Shown piece by piece: positions 1-7,446 of a stretch of DNA of 7,735 bases. Within the stretch, counting starts at the first letter, position 1; the number at the start of each line of letters is the position of its first letter. Origin of the DNA: Flavobacteriaceae bacterium UBA5079 (lineage in GTDB: Bacteria; Bacteroidota; Bacteroidia; Flavobacteriales; Flavobacteriaceae); assembly GCA_002414705.1 (NCBI GenBank), contig DIAL01000028.1, forward strand, positions 55,847-63,581, read 5' to 3'. Made by a program: the position numbers and the translations under genes. The notes beneath the pieces are model-generated. The model worked only from the letters and a program-made list of their open reading frames with translations, did not search any database and was not told the origin of the DNA.

Positions 1-254
1 CTATCAGAAGAAGATACATATCCTTTAATGTAAATATTTTCATCAATTGGCTCAATAAAATCACCTTCAGTATACATAGCTTTTGCTTCAGCTATTGAAA
101 CTTCAGTTCCATTAGCTAATAAGGTGTTTAATCGTGCATTTTCTTCATCACCTAAACTTGTAGGAATGGTATAATCGTCATCTTGCACACAAGATACAAT
201 AGCTAAACTAGCAACTATTGTTAATACTAGGGTTAGAAATTTATTTGTTTTCAT
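1..254 (-). CDS. Surface lipoprotein, DUF5689-like, N-terminal 84 residues (partial)
   Basis: The gene runs off the left edge, leaving the N-terminus only. Residues 1-21 form a lipoprotein signal peptide (MKTNKFLTLVLTIVAS, then LAIVS) ending in a lipobox with the lipidated cysteine at residue 22. The next residues, VQDDD, are acidic like the Bacteroidota export signal that sends lipoproteins to the outer cell surface. The rest (a DYTIPTSLGDEEN stretch, then EVSIAEAKAMY, then YIKGYVSSSD) matches my memory of the start of DUF5689 proteins, whose later part I recall as OB-fold-like; that part is outside the window. The start ATG lies 38 bases after the stop of the upstream receptor gene, with no terminator between, so the two are probably co-transcribed. 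The likely role is a surface substrate-binding partner of that receptor. The family call is from recognition only; the substrate is inferred from context. Confidence 0.75.
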   Translation of the reverse strand, partial: MKTNKFLTLVLTIVASLAIVSCVQDDDYTIPTSLGDEENARLNTLLANGTEVSIAEAKAMYTEGDFIEPIDENIYIKGYVSSSD

Positions 255-292
255 AATAAATAATATTTTTAATTAATTTTTCTTTTTCGTTT

Positions 293-3040
293 TTAGAATC
301 TAAAGTTAACATTTACAAAATAAGTAGCACCACGTCCATACCAATATTTTGATCCAAATTGGCGTTTAGGGGTTTGATTGTCAGCTAATAATTCTGTGTA
401 ATTTGCATTTCTTGCTTGCTCAAAACCACCTGTTCTGTAAACTTCGTCCAATAGGTTATTTACACTTGCAAAAACACCAATATAATAGTCGCCAATTCTC
501 CAAGATTTTCCACCTGTTAAGTTAACAGTGAAATAATTATCAAATTGTTCTTGTTTTAGTAATTCGGTTGCAACTTCTGGATCGTAGTTATTAATTGGTA
601 AACCATCATTAGCTAAATAAAAGTTTTCAGTTCTTAAAAACGGACTAACATCTACATACGTACTAGCTAAATAATTTACAGTCGCTCCAAACCACCAGTA
701 GTCTGGATCGCGATATTCAAAACCAACTGAATAGGCTTGTTGTGGACCACCAGCAACTTTATAATCCTTTAAATTAGATTTGTACGTTGGAGACCTACCA
801 AAACTTGTTGATGTTAAATATAGGTTTGGGTTATTATCATACGTAAATTGACCTACTGCTGCTACACCTTTCAATTTAATAGTTGGTGTTACTTGTGCTT
901 CTATACCTAGTTCTGCGCCAATATGTCTTTTATCTACACCTTGTAAGGTTTCCTGAACAAATGCTGACGTATCATTAAATTCTTCTCCAATATTGGTAAT
1001 ACCATCTGCATAGTAGAAAGAAATTTCATTAGCATCTTCAATTTTAGTGTAGAAACCTGTTATTTTGGCTTTTACAATTGGAGATCTGAAAATATAACTA
1101 GCATCAAAAGATGTGATTTTTTCTTCAGTTATGTTATCAACAACACTATTATTATCTCTTGAGTTGGAATAAGAATTTCTAATAGTTGGCGCTTTAGTTA
1201 TATAACCAGCATTAACATCTATTAAATGCTTGCCTGTTATTTTATATGTAAATCCACCTTTTCCACCGACGCCAGTAAAGTTTAATTTTTCGCCTTTACC
1301 TAAACTTAAATTACCTAAAAATGCACTGTTTTCCCAAAGACCTTCTCGTTGGTATGAAGTGCTAGTAAGACTTGCAGATAAATAGAAATCTATTTTACTG
1401 TATTTAAATTGTGCTTGTGCATATCCTGAAATAATATCAGCATAAATATTATAATTGTAACGGTATTTATCGCCTTCGCCAACAATACGATCTGGATTTT
1501 GATTATCAAATTGAAAACCATCAAAAGTATCCACATTTAAATAACCTGTAGAACCTAATAAATCGATAATTTCGCCGAAGTTTTTAGACTTTAGGTTTTT
1601 ATAGTTAACAGCTGCATTAAAAACGATATTCTCGTTAATTTCAGTATTAAAGATCGTATTAGCAGAAAATTGTCTATCATCCGTACGATCTTCATATAAA
1701 ACATAAGCACCAGATTCTCCTACAGAATTGTTGGTAACATTGGCATCTAGAATACGTTCCCAATCTATTTGACCGTCATTCATGAAGTTTTGTTCCGCTA
1801 TATAAGCACCTGCATAATCTGGACCATCTGTATCTGCTAAAAAGTAACTTGGTAAGTTTTGGTAATACGCAGGACTTGGATTAGCGCCTCCACCGAAATC
1901 TAAACGGCTATTTCCTATTTTTCCATATTGGTAACCAACATTGGTATTTAAAGTAGTTTTACTATTAATATCCCAATAATGGTTTAGCATAAAGATTGGT
2001 TCTTCAATTTGTTTGATTCGTGAATTTTTCTTTTCACCATCTAACCAACCCCAATATTCGTTGTATTTAATGTCTTTTAAATCATAAACCTCTTGAGTAT
2101 TAGGTGATGATTTTCCACGACGATTTGGTGTGTACATAGATGTAAAGTTTAAACTATGCTTTTCATTTATTTGCTTTTCAATAGCTACAAAAAATGAATT
2201 TGCATCATACAATGTACCATCTTGAAAACCTTCGTTTCCCCAACGTCTTCCGCCCATTACAGCATAAGACCAGCCACCTTCTAATAAACCAGAAGCATAA
2301 CTTGCCATAATACGGTTGGTATAACTTCTGTTTGAAGACGAGTACGTTACACGACCACCTTCACGGTATTGTGATGCGCGAACATTCATATTTGTTGTTC
2401 CTAAAACACCACCAAAATTGTAAGCTGATGGTTGTAATCCTGTGGTAAGTTCTTGGTTACGAAGCATGTCATTCAAACCTCCCCAATCACTCCACTGTGG
2501 TCTTCCATCAAAAACTTTATTCATTTCTATTCCGTTAATTAAAACAGAACCATTTTCAGAATCTAAACCTCTTACTCTAAAGAATGACGAACTCCACTCA
2601 AAAGCAGCTGTACGCTGAAATACATCTTGAGAAGATTGTAACAAACCTGAAATATTATCTAGTCCACCTGAATCATCATCTAACTCATCATCTGTTAAGT
2701 TAATGGTAAATAAATCAATGTTGGTGTCTCTTACAATATTCATGTCTGTAATATTCACCGTTTGTCCTTCATTAATAACAATAGGATACCTTTTTGCAAC
2801 GTAATCTTCTTTTGATACATTTAAAATTTGTTCACCTAACGGTAACCCTGTTGTAAATTCAAATAATCCATTGGCATCCGTTTTTGTTGTAATTTCAGTA
2901 CCTTCAATAGTAATAATTACATTTGGAATAGGATTGAGAGAAATAGATTCGGTTACACTTCCTTTAACTACCGTTTGCTGCGCTACAGCAGTGACAGTTG
3001 AGAAAATTCCGAATAAAAAAATAAATAAACTGTTTTTCAT
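293..3040 (-). CDS. TonB-dependent outer-membrane receptor with carboxypeptidase-regulatory-like N-domain
   Basis: This 915-residue protein is an outer-membrane import channel driven by TonB-ExbBD. Residues 1-20 are a signal peptide, cleaved around VA|QQ. Residues about 23-105 are a carboxypeptidase-regulatory-like beta-sandwich (GSVTES, PIPNVIITIEGT, TDANGLFEF). An acidic stretch follows (DDELDDDSGG, 117-126). The plug spans about 127-230 and contains FRVRGLDSENGSVLINGIEMN and WSDWGG (183-188). The remainder is a beta-barrel ending in the aromatic strand YFVNVNFRF, with the C-terminal phenylalanine needed for outer-membrane assembly. It is not SusC/RagA: no SusD gene is adjacent and the SusC plug signature is missing. 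A DUF5689-like lipoprotein follows it and a secreted EEP-fold enzyme is divergent, so import of a nucleic-acid or phosphate-ester product is a reasonable inference. The usual hydrophobic TonB box is not obvious. The family is certain; the substrate is unknown. Confidence 0.93.
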   Translation of the reverse strand: MKNSLFIFLFGIFSTVTAVAQQTVVKGSVTESISLNPIPNVIITIEGTEITTKTDANGLFEFTTGLPLGEQILNVSKEDYVAKRYPIVINEGQTVNITDMNIVRDTNIDLFTINLTDDELDDDSGGLDNISGLLQSSQDVFQRTAAFEWSSSFFRVRGLDSENGSVLINGIEMNKVFDGRPQWSDWGGLNDMLRNQELTTGLQPSAYNFGGVLGTTNMNVRASQYREGGRVTYSSSNRSYTNRIMASYASGLLEGGWSYAVMGGRRWGNEGFQDGTLYDANSFFVAIEKQINEKHSLNFTSMYTPNRRGKSSPNTQEVYDLKDIKYNEYWGWLDGEKKNSRIKQIEEPIFMLNHYWDINSKTTLNTNVGYQYGKIGNSRLDFGGGANPSPAYYQNLPSYFLADTDGPDYAGAYIAEQNFMNDGQIDWERILDANVTNNSVGESGAYVLYEDRTDDRQFSANTIFNTEINENIVFNAAVNYKNLKSKNFGEIIDLLGSTGYLNVDTFDGFQFDNQNPDRIVGEGDKYRYNYNIYADIISGYAQAQFKYSKIDFYLSASLTSTSYQREGLWENSAFLGNLSLGKGEKLNFTGVGGKGGFTYKITGKHLIDVNAGYITKAPTIRNSYSNSRDNNSVVDNITEEKITSFDASYIFRSPIVKAKITGFYTKIEDANEISFYYADGITNIGEEFNDTSAFVQETLQGVDKRHIGAELGIEAQVTPTIKLKGVAAVGQFTYDNNPNLYLTSTSFGRSPTYKSNLKDYKVAGGPQQAYSVGFEYRDPDYWWFGATVNYLASTYVDVSPFLRTENFYLANDGLPINNYDPEVATELLKQEQFDNYFTVNLTGGKSWRIGDYYIGVFASVNNLLDEVYRTGGFEQARNANYTELLADNQTPKRQFGSKYWYGRGATYFVNVNFRF

Positions 3041-3100
3041 ACTTAACTTTATAATTAAAAAAATTGATACTTTACGTTAAATGTTAATTAAAATAGCGTG

Positions 3101-3108
3101 CAAATTTA
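3101..3108 (-). promoter_or_regulatory. Candidate -7 box for the receptor/lipoprotein operon
   Basis: On the minus strand the sequence reads TAAATTTG, an exact match to the Bacteroidota -7 consensus TAnnTTTG. Transcription would start near 3095, giving a leader of about 55 bases before the receptor ATG at 3040. No convincing -33 TTG lies 17-23 bases upstream, so the box is supported by the -7 match and position only. Confidence 0.5.
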
Positions 3109-3128
3109 CATTATTTCTAATAAATATC

Positions 3129-3136
3129 TACTTTTG
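3129..3136 (+). promoter_or_regulatory. Candidate -7 box for the EEP-fold enzyme gene
   Basis: TACTTTTG is an exact match to the Bacteroidota -7 consensus TAnnTTTG. Transcription would start near 3142, giving a leader of about 40 bases before the ATG at 3183. The best -33 candidate is a weak TTA at 3106-3108, 20 bases upstream. That position falls inside the opposing receptor promoter box. A one-mismatch alternative (TAAGTTTT, 3140-3147) lies just downstream. Confidence 0.45.
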
Positions 3137-3182
3137 GCGTAAGTTTTGTAATATAATAACCTAAACATAACAATATACATTG

Positions 3183-4235
3183 ATGAAACATTTAAAAGTT
3201 TGGATTCCAATTCTTGTTGCATGCTTTACTATGACTGTAAATGCACAAGAAGCAAAAAAATTCAAAATCCACACCGTAGCCTTTTATAATTTAGAAAATT
3301 TATTTGACACGATTAATGATCCGACAAAAAATGACGAGGCTAGCCCTATCATGGAAATGAAGATTAATACTAGTGAAATTTACAAAAAGAAAGTATCCAA
3401 CATGGCACGTGTATTAGCTGATATTGGAACAGATACTGCAAAAAATTCTCCTGTAATTATTGGGGTTTCTGAAGTTGAAAATGTACATGTTTTAGAAGAT
3501 GTTGTTAATGATCCACAACTTTTATCAAAGGACTACGGTATTGTGCATTACGAATCCCCAGACCGTCGTGGTATTGATGTAGGTTTATTATATCAGAAAA
3601 AATATTTTACGCCAATTCATACAAGCAGTCATGAATTAATTTTTTATGACGATAATTCACGTGAACGTGTTTACACCAGAGATCAACTATTAGTTAGTGG
3701 AAAACTAGAAGGTGAAATGATTCATATTATTGTTAATCACTGGCCATCCAGAAGTGGTGGAGAGGCAAGAAGCCGACCAAAACGTGTTGCTGCCGCAAAA
3801 TTGAGTAAAAAAATAATTGACTCATTACAAACCATAGATCCTTATGCTAAAATTGTTTTGATGGGTGATTTAAATGACGACCCAACAAATGAAAGTGTTA
3901 AAGACGTTTTGGGAGCCAAAAAAGATAAAGAAGATGTTGAACTAAAAGGTATCTATAACCCTATGGAAAACATGTTTAAAATGGGTGTTGGGTCCAATGC
4001 GTATCGTGATAGCTGGAGTTTATTTGATCAAGTATTAATAACGCAACCTTTTTTAGAAAAAGATTACAGTTCATTCCGTTTTTACCAAGCACACATATTT
4101 AATAAAAACTATTTAGTAAATAAAAAAGGACGCTACAAAGGCTATCCTTTACGTAGTTTTGCGGATGGAGGCTTTACAGATGGGTTTAGTGATCACTTTC
4201 CATCTTATATATATTTAATAAAAGAAGTGGAATAA
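3183..4235 (+). CDS. Secreted endonuclease/exonuclease/phosphatase (EEP) family enzyme
   Basis: This 350-residue enzyme belongs to the Mg-dependent DNase I/exonuclease III-like fold that hydrolyses phosphodiester or phosphomonoester bonds. Residues 1-21 are a signal peptide (hydrophobic core WIPILVACFTMTV, cleavage at NA|QE), so it is exported. No type IX secretion tail is visible, so it is periplasmic or released another way. The catalytic motifs appear in family order: FYNLENLFD (N36, E38), GVSEVEN (metal-binding E97), RRGIDVGLLY, NHWPSRSGG (H186), MGDLNDDP (D229, N231), LFDQVL (D282) and SDHFP (D337, H338). I start at ATG 3183; a TTG directly before it would add one residue and is less likely. 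The gene is divergent from a TonB receptor/DUF5689-like lipoprotein operon, which suggests extracellular nucleic acid or phosphate-ester scavenging. Nuclease versus phosphatase activity cannot be settled from sequence. Confidence 0.92.
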   Translation: MKHLKVWIPILVACFTMTVNAQEAKKFKIHTVAFYNLENLFDTINDPTKNDEASPIMEMKINTSEIYKKKVSNMARVLADIGTDTAKNSPVIIGVSEVENVHVLEDVVNDPQLLSKDYGIVHYESPDRRGIDVGLLYQKKYFTPIHTSSHELIFYDDNSRERVYTRDQLLVSGKLEGEMIHIIVNHWPSRSGGEARSRPKRVAAAKLSKKIIDSLQTIDPYAKIVLMGDLNDDPTNESVKDVLGAKKDKEDVELKGIYNPMENMFKMGVGSNAYRDSWSLFDQVLITQPFLEKDYSSFRFYQAHIFNKNYLVNKKGRYKGYPLRSFADGGFTDGFSDHFPSYIYLIKEVE

Positions 4236-4258
4236 ATCTCATGTTTTATTTATAAAAA

Positions 4259-4297
4259 AAATCGCCTTTTAGTTACATAGTAATTAAAAGGCGATTT
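4259..4297. terminator. Bidirectional intrinsic terminator between convergent genes
   Basis: Arms 4259-4276 and 4280-4297 form an 18-bp stem around a 3-base loop (ATA), starting 24 bases after the enzyme gene stop (4235) and 23 bases from the four-helix protein gene stop (4320). One pair (4272/4284) is a G-T wobble. On the minus strand the hairpin is followed by seven T (complement of 4254-4260). On the plus strand the tail is a looser TTTCATTATTTAT. It probably ends both transcripts. Confidence 0.85.
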
Positions 4298-4319
4298 CAT
4301 TATTTATAGGCTTGATTCG

Positions 4320-4760
4320 TTAACTTAACCAAACGCTCCATGGAATTTTGGCAATAACTAGCAAAAGTGCTAATGTGTAAAAAATGGCTATCATTTTTAA
4401 TTTCCCATTAGATGTTAACTTCTTTTTGTGTTTAGAATACCCAATAGTAATTAATACTACAGCAATAATCATGGTTAAAGGGTGTTCAACAATATTAGAC
4501 CTTAATGCACTATTTTTCATAACACTGCCCATTCCAGATTCACTTATTATAGACAGATAGTCGGCGGCAAAAAATAGCACAATACCAATAAGCAATTGAA
4601 TATGTGATACTATTAGCGTAAACAACGATATTCTAAAATCTTTTGCGGAATACTCCTTTCCTCCCACAACCTTTATTATGGCATTAAAAGTGGCTAGAAT
4701 TAATATTAGAAACACCAGGTAAGCCCAATAGGAATGTAATATTTTTACGGTATTATACAT
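4320..4760 (-). CDS. Conserved four-helix membrane protein of Bacteroidota, function unknown
   Basis: This 146-residue inner-membrane protein has four hydrophobic helices at about 11-30, 44-66, 94-109 and 122-140. I recognise the pattern LHSYWAY, SHIQLLIG, EHPLTM, GYSKHKKK and KIPWSVWL from a family widespread in Flavobacteriia, often labelled hypothetical or cytochrome b-like in databases. Histidines H9, H53 and H93 sit at or within the ends of helices 1, 2 and 3, and H111 is in a basic loop (KHKKK). Such placing could suit heme or metal binding, but that is inference: there is no CxxCH motif and I cannot confirm a cytochrome assignment. The gene is a single transcription unit, with its own promoter box at 4787-4794 and terminators on both sides. 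It has no visible functional link to its neighbours. Confidence 0.85.
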   Translation of the reverse strand: MYNTVKILHSYWAYLVFLILILATFNAIIKVVGGKEYSAKDFRISLFTLIVSHIQLLIGIVLFFAADYLSIISESGMGSVMKNSALRSNIVEHPLTMIIAVVLITIGYSKHKKKLTSNGKLKMIAIFYTLALLLVIAKIPWSVWLS

Positions 4761-4786
4761 GTTTTAACGTTATTTAGTTCGTGTTA

Positions 4787-4794
4787 CAAATGTA
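4787..4794 (-). promoter_or_regulatory. Candidate -7 box for the four-helix protein gene
   Basis: The minus strand reads TACATTTG, an exact TAnnTTTG match, 26 bases before the ATG at 4760. The predicted leader is about 20 bases. The -33 region 19 bases upstream falls in the T-tract of the preceding gene's terminator (TTTT in place of TTG), so the promoter directly abuts that terminator. Confidence 0.55.
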
Positions 4795-4809
4795 CTAAAT
4801 AAAGCGCAT

Positions 4810-4840
4810 AAAAAAACCGCTTCGTTTAAGAAGCGGTTTT
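4810..4840 (-). terminator. Intrinsic terminator of the second TonB receptor gene
   Basis: Arms 4813-4823 and 4830-4840 make a perfect 11-bp stem (AAAACCGCTTC with GAAGCGGTTTT) around a 6-base loop. On the minus strand it begins 21 bases after the receptor stop at 4862 and ends in seven T (complement of 4810-4816), the classical Rho-independent form. Confidence 0.92.
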
Positions 4841-4861
4841 AGAGTTTTATATAAATAGTTA

Positions 4862-7414
4862 TTAGAAGTTAAAGCGGATACTTGTGTTCCAAGTTCTACC
4901 ATAACCAAATCTACCTGTATTACTTTTGTTAACACCTTTGTAATTATCTTCTGGGTTAGCAGAAGCTTGTGTATTACCATTAACAGATTCTAAATATACT
5001 TCATCAAAAACGTTGTTTACATTTAAGCGAAATTGAATCGAACTCTGCTTGTTTTCACCAACTATCATTTTATATGAAAATCCAGCATCAACAGTATCAT
5101 AAGAAGGCATAGAAAGCGTTTCGCTCTCTAAAGAACCTGTTGAAAATATATCATTATACCAGTTCCAACCTGCATCAAAACTTGCTCTAGGTAAAAACTC
5201 ATAACTACCATTAATACCAGCAGTTACTTGTGCAGCACCACCAACATTAAAGCCATCTATAACAATTTCTTCATCATTACCTACTTGCACACCATCCTGG
5301 TCAAATGTTCTTTGTGTGGCATTATCTTTAAATTGCCATTCTCCCATGGAAATAAAACCGTTAAGTCTTAAATTATCTAAAGGGCGTGTCATCACTTCTA
5401 ATTCCACACCGTAATGCACTTGCTTAACACCTAAAGTTTGGAAGCTTAAGAAATCTTCAGCGTCTTGACCATTAGTATTTATTAACGTTCTGTTTCCCCA
5501 AGTTGTATGGTAAGCATTGAAATTTGCAGAGATTGCTCTACCTCCATTAAATTGGTACCCAACTTCAAAACCAGTAATTTCTTCATTTTCAGCTTCTGGT
5601 TGTAACAATTCATTACTTGCGCGTCCATTTTGAAATAAATTATCATGAAATGGTTGACGTGAGTAATAACCTAGGTTCGCAAATACCTTATGTATGTTGC
5701 TAATTTCGTAACCTGCTCCAGCTTTTAGGTTATAACCTAAATTATTCACTTTTTCAGATTCTTCAGACACACCCTCTTCTTGAGCGTTCAAAAACTCTGT
5801 TCTTACGTGAGATTGATTTGATAATGCACCTTGAAAGAAAGCAGAAAAACGATCTTTAACATATTCTAATTGACCAAATACGCCAGCATAATTAATTTGC
5901 TCTTCGTAATCATAACCAAAACGTTGTCCATGATCTGTATTTGGATTAAAGAAAACTTCCCAAGGATTAATTCCTCCCGCTTCAGTTAATTGATACGCAC
6001 CACCATTGTAAGCACTAGAAGCGTTTACAGCATCTACTGATACAAATTCTCTAACATCTCTAAAGTGAATACCGTTATAAAAACGAACATCTGCTCCAAT
6101 ATTAAAATTTAAATTTTCTGTTAATTGATTGTTATAGTTAGTAACTGCACCATACCAATTATGATTATTGTTTGAACCTCTAGAATACAATAAATCGCCA
6201 GAATCTCTATCTGTAATAGCTTGCGCAAAACTACCACGACCCATTGAACCGTAAAGTACTGTTGACAAACTAGACTGATCATTTATAGTCCAATCCCAAT
6301 TTAAGTTAGCCACTGGTTTGTGATAAATATTTCTACCTCCAGGATAACCTCCTCCATTTAATGTATTTGGGCTATCAACGCCATCAAAATTCCAAGAATT
6401 ATAACGTCTACCTCTTTCACTATCTAGAAATGAACCTATAGAACCACTTCCTGCTGCTGCATGCCATTGTGGAGCTCCGGTTAACAATAAATTTATTGTA
6501 TGGTCTTCATTAGGCTGATAACCTAAAGAGAAAAAATACGTTTGACCTTGACCTTGCGTATTATCTACATAACCATCACCTTGCCAGTGCCCTAATAAAC
6601 CTGAAAAAGACCAACCTTTATCACTTACGCCTGTAGAGAAATATGCAGTAGATTTAATGTAATTATCATTACCTACCATTTGCTGAACAAAGCCACCTGC
6701 TTTTCTATCAATTGTTTTAGTCACTATGTTCACTGTTCCACCTACTGAAGAAATAGCTAACTTAGAAGCACCTAAGCCACGTTGTACTTGAATAGCATTT
6801 GCTACTTCAGTTACACCTTGCCAGTTAGACCAGTACATTTTACCATCTTCCATACCATTAATAGGTTGTCCATTTAATAAAAATGCAATGTTTGTTTGAT
6901 CAAAACCACGTAAAAACATTTGACCATCACCAAATCCACCTGCCTGAAGTGTTTGTACAGAAGGAGTAGATTTTAATAACACAGGTAAATCAAAATTTCC
7001 TGATTTTTCTCGAATTTCAGAAGATCGAATAGTAGAGACTGCAATAGGTGTTGCTCTATCTTCAGCTAAATCAATAACTCCAGATCCAACGATTACAACT
7101 TCTTCTAACGTATTATCGCTTTCTAAAACGATTTTACCTAAATCCTTACTACCTGTTACAGTTACTGTTTTCGTACCGTAACCAACATAAGAAATTACTA
7201 ATACTGCATTAGTACTTCCTGTAGTAATTGTAAAATTACCATCAAAATCAGAAGATACACCATTGGTAGTACCTCTCTCTATGATGTTGGCACCAGGAAG
7301 TGGCGCGTTCATTTCGGCATCCATGATAGTACCTGTTACAGTACTTTGAGCCATTGTAATACCAGTAAACAAAAATGCTACTGCTAAAAATAATAATCTT
7401 GTAATTTTTTTCAT
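4862..7414 (-). CDS. TonB-dependent outer-membrane receptor, substrate unknown
   Basis: This 850-residue outer-membrane importer begins with a signal peptide (residues 1-22, MKKITRLLFLAVAFLFTG, then TMA|Q). A carboxypeptidase-regulatory-like domain follows at about 25-98 (TGTIMD, PLPGANIIERGT, SDFDGNF, ISYVGYGTK). A clear TonB box, LEEVVIVG, lies at 103-110. The plug runs about 120-235 (LLKSTPSVQTLQ, MFLRGFDQTNIAFLLNGQPI, WSNWQG at 195-200, GGTVNIVTKT). The barrel ends in TWNTSIRFNF with terminal phenylalanine. An upstream in-frame ATG at 7468 would add 18 residues, but it would destroy the signal peptide's position and lies upstream of the promoter box at 7447-7454, so 7414 is chosen. No SusD, hydrolase or regulator gene adjoins it, so it looks monocistronic and its ligand (siderophore, vitamin, sugar or peptide) cannot be inferred. 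The family is certain. Confidence 0.93.
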   Translation of the reverse strand: MKKITRLLFLAVAFLFTGITMAQSTVTGTIMDAEMNAPLPGANIIERGTTNGVSSDFDGNFTITTGSTNAVLVISYVGYGTKTVTVTGSKDLGKIVLESDNTLEEVVIVGSGVIDLAEDRATPIAVSTIRSSEIREKSGNFDLPVLLKSTPSVQTLQAGGFGDGQMFLRGFDQTNIAFLLNGQPINGMEDGKMYWSNWQGVTEVANAIQVQRGLGASKLAISSVGGTVNIVTKTIDRKAGGFVQQMVGNDNYIKSTAYFSTGVSDKGWSFSGLLGHWQGDGYVDNTQGQGQTYFFSLGYQPNEDHTINLLLTGAPQWHAAAGSGSIGSFLDSERGRRYNSWNFDGVDSPNTLNGGGYPGGRNIYHKPVANLNWDWTINDQSSLSTVLYGSMGRGSFAQAITDRDSGDLLYSRGSNNNHNWYGAVTNYNNQLTENLNFNIGADVRFYNGIHFRDVREFVSVDAVNASSAYNGGAYQLTEAGGINPWEVFFNPNTDHGQRFGYDYEEQINYAGVFGQLEYVKDRFSAFFQGALSNQSHVRTEFLNAQEEGVSEESEKVNNLGYNLKAGAGYEISNIHKVFANLGYYSRQPFHDNLFQNGRASNELLQPEAENEEITGFEVGYQFNGGRAISANFNAYHTTWGNRTLINTNGQDAEDFLSFQTLGVKQVHYGVELEVMTRPLDNLRLNGFISMGEWQFKDNATQRTFDQDGVQVGNDEEIVIDGFNVGGAAQVTAGINGSYEFLPRASFDAGWNWYNDIFSTGSLESETLSMPSYDTVDAGFSYKMIVGENKQSSIQFRLNVNNVFDEVYLESVNGNTQASANPEDNYKGVNKSNTGRFGYGRTWNTSIRFNF

Positions 7415-7446
7415 TGTATTAAAAAGATTGGTTTTTAAATTTTCGG

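Noticed and set aside
2871..3080. 69-codon plus-strand open frame opposite the first receptor's N-terminus
   Set aside because: It is antisense to the signal peptide and regulatory-like domain of a certain gene, matches no family I know, and its apparent hydrophobicity is a by-product of the opposing codons.
3180..3182. TTG as start codon of the EEP enzyme
   Set aside because: An ATG follows immediately in frame and gives a normal signal peptide; ATG is much preferred.
4795..4980. 61-codon minus-strand open frame overlapping the second receptor's 3' end
   Set aside because: It is a shifted-frame shadow of the receptor that runs through the terminator hairpin, with no recognisable domain.
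293..7414. SusC/SusD polysaccharide utilisation locus
   Set aside because: There are two TonB receptors but no SusD-like gene, glycoside hydrolase or hybrid two-component regulator, and neither plug carries the SusC signature. A SusD-type gene outside the left edge cannot be excluded but the visible lipoprotein does not resemble one.
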